Shown: positions 1 to 5,077 of the stretch, one piece after another | How positions within the stretch are numbered: position 1 is the stretch's first letter | Layout of the letters: every line of letters begins with the position of its first letter | The notes under the pieces: model-generated | The model's database searches: none | What the model was told of the DNA's origin: nothing | Seen by the model: only the letters and a program-made list of their open reading frames with translations | NCBI GenBank assembly: GCA_017420455.1 | Contig: JAFOJB010000007.1 | Location: 1-8,031 of the forward strand | DNA: 8,031 nucleotides | Direction: 5' to 3' | Source of the DNA: Blautia sp. | GTDB taxonomy: Bacteria > Bacillota > Clostridia > Lachnospirales > Lachnospiraceae | Program-made: the position numbers and the translations under genes

Positions 1-840
1 CACCGTCCAGTCCAGCGTAATGTTGGAGAAGGGTGCCTGAGTGCCCCAGCGGCTGGGGGTATTCACACCGTAGATAAAGGACTCGATGCATTTCTTTACC
101 TCCGGATAGGTCAGGTGGTCTGCCTTTACAAAAGGTGCCAGATACGTATCAAAGGAGGAAAACGCCTGCGCTCCTGCCCACTCGTTCTGCATGATGCCCA
201 GGAAGTTTACCATCTGGTTGCAGAGCACCGACAGATGCTTTGCGGGGGAGGAGGTGATCTTTCCCTCGATGCCGCCAAGCCCCTCCTGGATCAGCTGCTT
301 CAGGGACCAGCCTGCGCAGTATCCGGTGAGCATGGACAGATCGTGGATATGGAGATCCGCGTTCCTGTGCGCGTCCGCGATCTCTGAATCATAGATCTCG
401 GAAAGCCAGTAATTGGCTGTGACAGCTCCGGAGTTGGAAAGGATCAGCCCTCCGACAGAATAGGTTACGGTGGAATTTTCCTTTACCCGCCAGTCCTCGA
501 CCTTTACATAGCTGTTGACGATCTCCTTGTAATCCAGGATGGTCGATTTCATGTTGCGGACTTTTTCCCGCTGCTTCCGGTACAGGATATATGCCTTGGC
601 CACATCGGCGTACCCGGCCTGGATGAGAACGTTTTCCACACTGTCCTGGATATCCTCTACCGTGATCTTGTTTTCTGTTATCTTTATCTGAAAATCTGCA
701 GTCACCCGAAGCCCCAGGAGCTCGATCATATCCTTGCTGTAGATCTTCTCCTTCGCGTCGAAGGCTTTCTGTATGGCCGCATTTATTTTATTCATCTGGA
801 AGTCCGCGACCTCCCCGTCACGTTTAACTACCTGAAACAT
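1..840 (-). CDS. nrdD: Anaerobic ribonucleoside-triphosphate reductase, N-terminal 280 residues (3' end beyond window)
   Basis: This is the class III glycyl-radical enzyme that reduces ribonucleoside triphosphates to dNTPs in the cytoplasm without oxygen; the radical is installed by NrdG. The frame is open from an ATG at 840 to the window edge, giving 280 residues. Residues 1-95 look like an ATP-cone, the allosteric dATP/ATP site: it starts MFQVVKRDGEVADF and carries a KINAAIQKAF helix. Family landmarks follow: DLHIHDLS near 162-168, GYCAGWSL near 173-180 with a conserved-looking Cys175, and GVNTPSRWGTQAPFSN near 258-273. The thiyl-radical region, the C-terminal zinc site and the glycyl-radical loop lie outside the window, so integrity of the active site cannot be judged. 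The start is supported by GGGAGGAG nine bases upstream. It has its own promoter and two NrdR-type operators in the preceding gap, which fits dNTP-responsive control. Confidence 0.97.
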   Translation of the reverse strand, partial: MFQVVKRDGEVADFQMNKINAAIQKAFDAKEKIYSKDMIELLGLRVTADFQIKITENKITVEDIQDSVENVLIQAGYADVAKAYILYRKQREKVRNMKSTILDYKEIVNSYVKVEDWRVKENSTVTYSVGGLILSNSGAVTANYWLSEIYDSEIADAHRNADLHIHDLSMLTGYCAGWSLKQLIQEGLGGIEGKITSSPAKHLSVLCNQMVNFLGIMQNEWAGAQAFSSFDTYLAPFVKADHLTYPEVKKCIESFIYGVNTPSRWGTQAPFSNITLDWTV

Positions 841-863
841 ATTCTGATACTCCTCCCACATAA

Positions 864-893
864 GGATTGATCCGGAAATATCTGTCTCAATCC
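864..893 (-). other. Inverted repeat in the nrdD 5' leader
   Basis: On the minus strand GGATTGA (887-893) is the perfect complement of TCAATCC (864-870), separated by 16 nt. This would form a 7-bp hairpin in the predicted 75-nt leader of nrdD, ending about 7 nt before the Shine-Dalgarno sequence. It has no U-tract, so it is not a terminator. It could affect mRNA stability or ribosome access. The function is unknown and the stem is short enough to be chance. Confidence 0.35.
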
Positions 894-921
894 CAAGCTG
901 TTTATCTGGCGTGCAAAATGT

Positions 922-950
922 ATTGTAACAGAATCTCCATCTTACGTCAA
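922..950 (-). promoter_or_regulatory. Predicted sigma-A promoter of nrdD (P2)
   Basis: On the minus strand the -35 is TTGACG (945-950), the spacer is exactly 17 bp (928-944), and the -10 is TACAAT (922-927), preceded by TGT, an extended -10 element. Transcription would begin near 915 and give a leader of about 75 nt before the nrdD ATG. The -35 begins 7 bp after the nearer NrdR-type operator and just past the U-tract of the hairpin, so this promoter lies downstream of the predicted terminator and can express nrdD independently of hflX. Confidence 0.85.
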
Positions 951-957
951 CTAAAAA

Positions 958-973
958 ACACCACATCTTGTGT
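958..973 (-). promoter_or_regulatory. NrdR box, promoter-proximal
   Basis: The minus strand reads ACACAAGATGTGGTGT. Against the published NrdR box consensus acaCwAtATaTwGtgt, I count 13 of 16 matching positions, including both outer ACAC/GTGT arms. It ends 7 bp upstream of the nrdD -35 element. NrdR is the ATP-cone repressor of ribonucleotide reductase genes. Finding this box with a second copy at the classical spacing, in front of nrdD, makes it convincing. The same bases form the 3' arm of the terminator-like hairpin. Confidence 0.82.
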
Positions 974-989
974 TACAATTCTGTTTCAT

Positions 990-1005
990 ACACAAGCTAT
1001 GGTGT
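990..1005 (-). promoter_or_regulatory. NrdR box, promoter-distal
   Basis: The minus strand reads ACACCATAGCTTGTGT, 13 of 16 positions matching the NrdR consensus. It is separated from the proximal box by 16 bp, a centre-to-centre distance of 32 bp or about three helical turns, which is the spacing known for paired NrdR boxes. It matches the reverse complement of the other box at 14 of 16 positions, but matches it in direct orientation at only 11. It also forms the 5' arm of the terminator-like hairpin. Confidence 0.82.
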
Positions 1006-1070
1006 TTTATCAGCCGCTTTCTGTACAATATAAAGGGATATGTTCCATCTTTCCGGAACACGCACGGACT

Positions 1071-1099
1071 ATTATGGACTATTTTTTCATCCGTGTCAA
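1071..1099 (-). promoter_or_regulatory. Predicted strong sigma-A promoter upstream of the hairpin (P1)
   Basis: On the minus strand a perfect TTGACA (1094-1099) is followed by a 17-bp spacer (1077-1093) and CATAAT (1071-1076), five of six matches to the -10 consensus. The predicted start is near 1064. It lies 20 bp downstream of the hflX stop and upstream of the terminator-like hairpin, so it would make either a short terminated RNA or, by read-through, a longer nrdD leader. An imperfect 10-bp direct repeat (1064-1073 and 1074-1083) overlaps the -10 and could bind a regulator. Confidence 0.7.
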
Positions 1100-1119
1100 G
1101 GTGTCCGATTATAGTTAAA

Positions 1120-2355
1120 TTATATAAGCCTGCCGTACAGCTGCATGGGTACCCGGGCCTTGACGGCGATTCCCTCCCCGGTATATTCCTCGGAGAGGAG
1201 CTGTCCCTGCTCCCGGATCTGCTGAAGGATCCCCCCTGCGGTATAGGGAAGGACCCTTTCCACATAGATGAGGCCTTCCGCCAGGAGCTTCTGCAGCAAT
1301 TCCAGCAGTGCATCCAGGCCTTCTCCGGTTTTCGCGGAAATTTTCAGGGAATAGTCCGACCGGAGATCCCGGATGGAGGTCTCCGGCGCAAGATCCTGCT
1401 TGTTAAAAAGCGTGATCACCGTATGGTTGAGCGCCCCAAGCTCCCGCAGAGTCTCGTAGACCACATGCATCTGCATGTCCGCTGTCTCGCTGGAGGAATC
1501 CACCACATGGATGATATAATCTGCGTATTTCGCCTCTTCCAGCGTGCTTTTGAACGCCTCCACCAGATGATGGGGAAGCTTCCGGATAAACCCTACCGTA
1601 TCGGTGAGCAGGATCTGCTGCGCATCCGGCAGGGTAAGGAGCCTTGTAGTAGGATCCAGCGTGGCAAAGAGTTTATCCTCGGAAAGCACTCCTGCTCCTG
1701 TCAGTGTGTTCAGCAGGGTGGATTTTCCCGCGTTGGTATACCCCACAATGGCGGCAGTCTTCAGGTTTCCCCTCTGCCTGCCGGCCCGGAGCACTTCTCT
1801 GTGCTTTTCCACCTGGGAAAGCTCTTCCTTAAGAGCCGAGATCCTGTCCCGGATAAGCCGCCGGTCCATTTCCAGCTTTTTCTCACCGGGACCTCTGGTG
1901 CCGATTCCTCCGCCAAGCCTCGAAAGAGAGGCCCGGAGCCCCACAAGCCTGGACGCCCGGTACCGAAGCTGTGCCAGTTCCACCTGGATCTTTCCTTCGC
2001 TGGTCGAGGCGTGGGCTGCAAAAATATCCAGGATCAGAAGAGTTCTGTCCATCACCTTGCAGGAAAGCTCCCTCTCCAGGTTGTTCATCTGAGCCGGGGA
2101 AAGCTCATCATCGCAGATGATTCCCGTGGCATCGGTGAGAAGGATCAGGGCTTTCAGCTCCTCGATCTTTCCTTTTCCGATATAGGTGCCGGGATGGGGG
2201 GCTTCCCTGTTCTGCAGGAGTCTTCCCACCACAGCGGCTCCTGCTGTTCTGGTCAGTTCCTCCAGTTCGTCCAGGGACTGCTGCGTATCTTCCTCGCTTC
2301 CTGCAGATACCGCTGCCAGGATCACCTGTTCTTCAATCTCTTTTATCTCTTCCAT
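1120..2355 (-). CDS. hflX: Ribosome-associated GTPase HflX
   Basis: HflX binds the ribosomal E/P region and uses GTP hydrolysis to split stalled or stress-damaged 70S ribosomes. The protein is 411 residues. Its N-terminal HflX domain carries GTYIGKGKIEEL near 56-67 and the family signature GGGIGTRGPGE at 148-158, after a basic helical stretch. The G domain is complete: G1 GYTNAGKST at 205-213, switch region LDPTTR near 233, G3 DTVGF at 252-256, G4 NKQD at 318-321 and G5 SAKTG at 340-344. The C-terminal domain ends LYGRLI. The start is fixed by a TAA directly before the ATG in the same frame. Its ribosome site is odd: ACGGAG only 3 nt from the ATG, inside the last unit of a tandem repeat. It is separated from both neighbours by hairpins, and no clear promoter is seen in front of it. 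Confidence 0.97.
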   Translation of the reverse strand: MEEIKEIEEQVILAAVSAGSEEDTQQSLDELEELTRTAGAAVVGRLLQNREAPHPGTYIGKGKIEELKALILLTDATGIICDDELSPAQMNNLERELSCKVMDRTLLILDIFAAHASTSEGKIQVELAQLRYRASRLVGLRASLSRLGGGIGTRGPGEKKLEMDRRLIRDRISALKEELSQVEKHREVLRAGRQRGNLKTAAIVGYTNAGKSTLLNTLTGAGVLSEDKLFATLDPTTRLLTLPDAQQILLTDTVGFIRKLPHHLVEAFKSTLEEAKYADYIIHVVDSSSETADMQMHVVYETLRELGALNHTVITLFNKQDLAPETSIRDLRSDYSLKISAKTGEGLDALLELLQKLLAEGLIYVERVLPYTAGGILQQIREQGQLLSEEYTGEGIAVKARVPMQLYGRLI

Positions 2356-2358
2356 TTA

Positions 2359-2364
2359 CTCCGT
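2359..2364 (-). promoter_or_regulatory. hflX ribosome binding site, unusually close to the ATG
   Basis: The minus strand reads AACGGAG, with only TAA between GGAG and the hflX ATG. A spacing of 3 nt is shorter than the usual 5-9 and suggests weak or modulated initiation. The same AACGGAG ends two of the upstream 17-bp repeat units (2376-2392 and, as ATGGAG, 2444-2460), while the others carry GGAC or GAAG, so the array repeats a Shine-Dalgarno-like element. Confidence 0.5.
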
Positions 2365-2460
2365 TTTTTATCATGCTCCGTTTTCTATCATGGTCCGTTT
2401 TCTATCATGCTTCGTTTTCTATCATGGTCCGTTTTCTATCATGCTCCATTTTCCATCAGA
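2359..2460. repeat. Six-copy 17-bp tandem repeat upstream of hflX
   Basis: The plus-strand consensus is CTCCGTTTTCTATCATG. Units are 2359-2375 (one change, a T in place of C), 2376-2392, 2393-2409, 2410-2426, 2427-2443 and a degenerate 2444-2460. The first base alternates: units 3 and 5 begin with G and the others with C. The pair 2376-2409 is 33 of 34 identical to 2410-2443, so the latest expansion was probably a 34-bp dimer duplication. Unit length is not a multiple of three and the array is intergenic. Copy number would change the distance from the upstream hairpin to hflX by 17 bp per unit. Confidence 0.95.
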
Positions 2461-2470
2461 TGCTTCCGGT

Positions 2471-2506
2471 GCAAAAAGATGTCCTCTGGCAGAACGGTCT
2501 TTTTGC
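2471..2506 (-). terminator. Long hairpin after the TPR lipoprotein gene, possible terminator or attenuator
   Basis: A perfect 9-bp inverted repeat, GCAAAAAGA (2498-2506 on the minus strand) and TCTTTTTGC (2471-2479), encloses 18 nt. Inside it, on the minus strand, GTTCT and AGGAC pair (one G-U) around a 5-nt loop, separated from the outer stem by a small CC/A internal loop. It begins 26 nt after the lipoprotein stop. An A-run before and a U-run after the inner stem give the layout of a bidirectional intrinsic terminator, but the inner stem is weak, so partial termination is more likely than a full stop. Confidence 0.5.
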
Positions 2507-2532
2507 CCCAGATCAGACCACAACATCCGGGT

Positions 2533-3603
2533 TCAGGAATTCTGCCGGGTCCTGCTCCGCAGGAAGGTAAGTTCCCGGGAGATGGTTCTGTCCTCGGGGA
2601 ACATGGCCAGATATTCCTCTGCCTTATTACGTGCCGTGACGAAATCCAGTTTTCTTTCATAAACCACGATCTCGTTAAACAGAATGGTCTGCATTTCCTC
2701 CGTGGTAGCCGTCGGGATGCCCAGGGACAGATTCTGGAGGGCAGAATCATACTTTTCTTCCTCCATATCGCACAGTGCCAGGCCATTATACCCCTTGGCG
2801 CAGCGCTTCGGCTCACTGGAGATGAACTGCTGATACATCGCCCGGGCGTTGGAGGCGTCGTGCCTTGCCAGAAAAACCATTCCCAGAAGCAGCATTGCCT
2901 CGGAATTTCCGTCGTTGGAAGCTTCTTTCAGCTCTTTGGCGGCCTTCTCATAGTCCTCCATATAATAATAGATCCTGCCTCTGTCGCAGACATTCCCGGT
3001 GCCCTCCTTATGATCTGCCAGCGCCTTTTCCAGATACCGGGTGCCATCTGCCTCCATGTCCCTGGCCAGGTACTCCTGGTAGATCCTTATGGCGCTTTCA
3101 TAGGAAGAATCTGCCATGTAGGAAATATCGAACTCCTTCCGGGCTTCCTCGTAGGAATCCATGGCCAGAGCCACACTCCCGCAGAGGAACGAAATCTCCG
3201 CGTCCCTGCCGAATTCTTCTGCCAGGGTCTGACAGTCTGCCATGGCCTTTTCATAATTCCCGCCCTTAAACCAGGTATTGGCACGATAGGAAAGGACATC
3301 CTTTCTCTGGCTGCCCTTGATCTCCTCACAGGCCAGGGCTCTCGTAAAGTAATCCGCCGCCTTCTCGTATTCTGCCATCCGAAGGCAGGAAATCCCGGCT
3401 CCCCGCAGAGAGAGCGGCACCATGACCCCTTCGCGGATGGACTGCTCGTAGCCGGAAAGAGCATAGCTGTAGCTTCCCTGCCGCAGATCCTTTCCGGCCT
3501 GGTCATAGGCGTCCGTGTTTTCACCGCAGCCGGAAAAAAACAGGCTCAGGAAAACCATCAGAATGATCATTCCCGGAATGACGCCAGATTTTTTATTCCT
3601 CAT
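2533..3603 (-). CDS. Tetratricopeptide-repeat lipoprotein of unknown function
   Basis: The protein is 356 residues. It starts with a basic MRNKK and a hydrophobic stretch, then LFFSGC with Cys26 as the likely lipidated residue, so it should be a lipoprotein on the outer face of the membrane. Phe at the -3 lipobox position is not the usual Leu but is tolerated. The rest is helical and built of TPR-like units: pairs such as YSYALSGYEQSI, YEKAADYFTRAL, YEKAMADCQTLA, YEEARKEFDISY, YEKAAKELKEAS and YDSALQNLSLGI recur every 30-40 residues. TPR proteins are binding scaffolds, and no catalytic motif is visible. The ATG is preceded by GGGGAGGA at 9 nt. It lies 53 bp after glmM and probably shares its transcript, which hints at an envelope-assembly role. 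That role is only inference from position. Confidence 0.9.
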   Translation of the reverse strand: MRNKKSGVIPGMIILMVFLSLFFSGCGENTDAYDQAGKDLRQGSYSYALSGYEQSIREGVMVPLSLRGAGISCLRMAEYEKAADYFTRALACEEIKGSQRKDVLSYRANTWFKGGNYEKAMADCQTLAEEFGRDAEISFLCGSVALAMDSYEEARKEFDISYMADSSYESAIRIYQEYLARDMEADGTRYLEKALADHKEGTGNVCDRGRIYYYMEDYEKAAKELKEASNDGNSEAMLLLGMVFLARHDASNARAMYQQFISSEPKRCAKGYNGLALCDMEEEKYDSALQNLSLGIPTATTEEMQTILFNEIVVYERKLDFVTARNKAEEYLAMFPEDRTISRELTFLRSRTRQNS

Positions 3604-3656
3604 TTTTCCCGGTCCTCCCCTCTGTTTTCCTGCGTTCGAAGCTCTGCGCAGAGAAT

Positions 3657-5003
3657 TTATTCAACGACAAGCCCTTCCGCTTCCATCACATCGATCACAT
3701 TCTTCACATGGGTATGGCAGAGATCGTCCGTTCCTGCCTCCACCATGACACGGATCACCGGCTCTGTGCCGCTCTCCCGCACCAGAATCCGGCCGTCATC
3801 GCCAAGCGCTTTTGCTGCTGCTTCGACAGCCGCGACAACCCTGGGATTCTCCCTGGCCGTCTTCTTATCTGCCACCCGGACATTGCGGAGGAGCTGCGGA
3901 TACTCCCTCATTTCAGATGCCAGGTCGCAGAGAGTCGCCTTCTTCTCTATGCAGGCTTCCATCACCATCAGCGAAGTAAGGATTCCGTCGCCGGTAGCCG
4001 CATACTTGCTGAAGATGATATGTCCGGACTGCTCTCCTCCGATGCTGTAGCCGTTTTTCAGCATATTCTCCGCCACATATTTATCGCCCACGGCGGTCTG
4101 CTCGGAACGCATGCCTTCTCTCTCCAGCGCCTTATAAAGGCCCATGTTGGACATGACGGTCGTCACCACCGTATTTCCTTCCAGCCTGCCCCGTTCCTTC
4201 ATATACTTTCCGCAGATATACATGATCTTGTCTCCGTTCACCACATTTCCCTTGTGATCAACGGCGATACAGCGGTCTGCGTCTCCGTCATAGGCAAAAC
4301 CGATATCCAGCCCTTTCTCCACCACCAGGCGCTGCAGCTGTCCAATATGGGTAGAACCGCAGTTGGTGTTGATATTGATGCCGTTCGGCTCATTGCTTAC
4401 CACATAGGTTTTTGCCTGCAGAGCCTCGAACACGCTCTTCGCAATGGCAGAGGAGCTGCCGTTCGCACAGTCCAGGCCTACCTTGATATTCTTGAAATCC
4501 CTGCTGGGAATAGAAATGAGGTACCCGATATAGCGGTTTCTGCCGGAAGCAAAGTCGACGGTACGGCCCACATCCTCTCCCGTGGCATAGGGCAGTTCTT
4601 CGATCTTGCCGTCCAGATAATTCTCAATTCTTTCCTCAATCTCTGCCTCAATCTTCTGTCCATTGCCGTTCAGAAGCTTGATGCCGTTGTCGTAGAAGGG
4701 ATTATGGCTGGCAGAGATCATGATCCCGCAGTCGAAATCCTCTGTACGTACCGCAAAGGAAACACTTGGTGTTGTGGTTACGTGAAGTAGAAATACATCC
4801 GCGCCGGAAGCGGTAAGCCCGGCCACCAGGGCATATTCAAACATATAGCTGCTTCTTCTGGTATCCTTGCCGATTACAATACGGGCCTTATGGTTTCGTC
4901 CATAATACCAGCCCACATACCGTCCGACTTTAAATGCGTGATCTGCTGTCAACTGAACATTCGCTTCTCCACGAAAACCATCCGTTCCAAAGTATTTTCC
5001 CAT
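3657..5003 (-). CDS. glmM: Phosphoglucosamine mutase
   Basis: GlmM converts glucosamine-6-phosphate to glucosamine-1-phosphate, feeding UDP-GlcNAc synthesis for peptidoglycan. The 448-residue length and the start MGKYFGTDGFRGEAN are typical of bacterial GlmM. All four functional loops of the phosphohexomutase family are present: the phosphoserine loop ISASHNP (Ser99), the metal loop DGDADR near 239-244, the sugar-binding GGEQSGH near 322-328, and the phosphate-binding RESGTEP near 409-415. Start by ATG with AAGGAGG at a good distance. It is not next to cdaA/ybbR, the partners seen in many Firmicutes, but follows a nucleotidyltransferase whose product could also be a sugar nucleotide. A hairpin without a U-tract lies in the gap upstream, so glmM is probably read from the prmC-prfA transcript, perhaps with reduced level. 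Confidence 0.98.
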   Translation of the reverse strand: MGKYFGTDGFRGEANVQLTADHAFKVGRYVGWYYGRNHKARIVIGKDTRRSSYMFEYALVAGLTASGADVFLLHVTTTPSVSFAVRTEDFDCGIMISASHNPFYDNGIKLLNGNGQKIEAEIEERIENYLDGKIEELPYATGEDVGRTVDFASGRNRYIGYLISIPSRDFKNIKVGLDCANGSSSAIAKSVFEALQAKTYVVSNEPNGININTNCGSTHIGQLQRLVVEKGLDIGFAYDGDADRCIAVDHKGNVVNGDKIMYICGKYMKERGRLEGNTVVTTVMSNMGLYKALEREGMRSEQTAVGDKYVAENMLKNGYSIGGEQSGHIIFSKYAATGDGILTSLMVMEACIEKKATLCDLASEMREYPQLLRNVRVADKKTARENPRVVAAVEAAAKALGDDGRILVRESGTEPVIRVMVEAGTDDLCHTHVKNVIDVMEAEGLVVE

Positions 5004-5032
5004 ATTACTGCCTCCTTAAAAATATATATCAA

Positions 5033-5058
5033 CGCCTGTAAAACATAAAAAACAGGCG
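5033..5058 (-). other. Intergenic hairpin upstream of glmM
   Basis: On the minus strand CGCCTGT (5052-5058) pairs perfectly with ACAGGCG (5033-5039) around a 12-nt T-rich loop; a G-T pair can extend it. It begins 19 nt after the nucleotidyltransferase stop. No U-run follows directly (TTGATATATATTTTT comes next), so it is a weak terminator at best and may be an mRNA processing or stability element. Confidence 0.45.
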
Positions 5059-5077
5059 CAGGGAAACGAACCAGATC

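Larger units (their letters stand above)
953..1008 (-). terminator. Intrinsic terminator-like hairpin made of the two NrdR boxes
   Basis: In minus-strand RNA the arm 1008-990 pairs with the arm 973-955. The pairing is 19 positions with one G-U pair and one G-A mismatch, a 16-nt loop, and a run of six U (958-953) at the 3' foot. The four outermost A-U pairs may be left out, leaving a 15-position stem followed directly by U6. It lies 112 nt after the hflX stop codon, and no other terminator is visible in that gap, so it probably ends hflX transcription as well as that from the P1 promoter. The stem is only moderately GC-rich, so termination may be partial. Confidence 0.7.
953..1064 (-). ncRNA. 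Candidate ~110-nt transcript between hflX and nrdD (small RNA or nrdD leader)
   Basis: This is inferred from the P1 promoter, with a start near 1064, and the U-tract of the hairpin at 953. Within it, TGTTCC and GGAACA form a 6-bp hairpin with an 8-nt loop (1039-1058), followed by the large terminator-like hairpin. It also contains a 12-codon reading frame (1010-1048, ATG to TGA, followed at once by TAA) whose stops abut the hairpin's 5' arm. No proper ribosome site precedes that ATG, so a leader peptide is unlikely. I do not recognise the RNA as a known family. Start, end and function are predictions. Confidence 0.35.

Noticed and set aside
867..1118. An 83-codon plus-strand frame across the hflX-nrdD gap
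   Set aside because: No ribosome site or family resemblance is seen, and it lies over the promoters, operators and hairpin that explain the sequence.
2335..2374. Short frame starting at an ATG in the last repeat unit and overlapping the hflX start
   Set aside because: It is 13 codons, its Shine-Dalgarno-like GGAG is only one base from the ATG, and it simply follows from the repeat sequence.
2359..2460. Tandem repeats as a possible CRISPR array
   Set aside because: The 17-bp units are directly adjacent without unique spacers, so this is a minisatellite and not a CRISPR array.
3642..3653. Perfect 12-bp palindrome CTCTGCGCAGAG just after the glmM stop
   Set aside because: As RNA it gives only four pairs with a tetraloop and no U-tract, too weak for a terminator. 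A protein site is possible, but a single palindrome of this size gives no support.
970..4050. A 1026-codon open frame on the plus strand across hflX, the lipoprotein gene and part of glmM
   Set aside because: It is codon-aligned and antisense to hflX and the lipoprotein gene, whose codons rarely use TTA, CTA or TCA, so stops are absent by codon bias. The translated product has no recognisable domain and shows the 17-bp repeat as low complexity, while the opposite strand encodes clear conserved proteins.
3708..4790. A 360-codon plus-strand frame opposite glmM
   Set aside because: It is a shadow of glmM. All phosphohexomutase motifs are on the minus strand and the plus frame has no plausible ribosome site or family resemblance.
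5010..5050. A TATATT -10-like element with TTTATG 17 bp upstream, in front of glmM
   Set aside because: The -35 matches the consensus at only three of six bases and the region is AT-rich, so a match is expected by chance.
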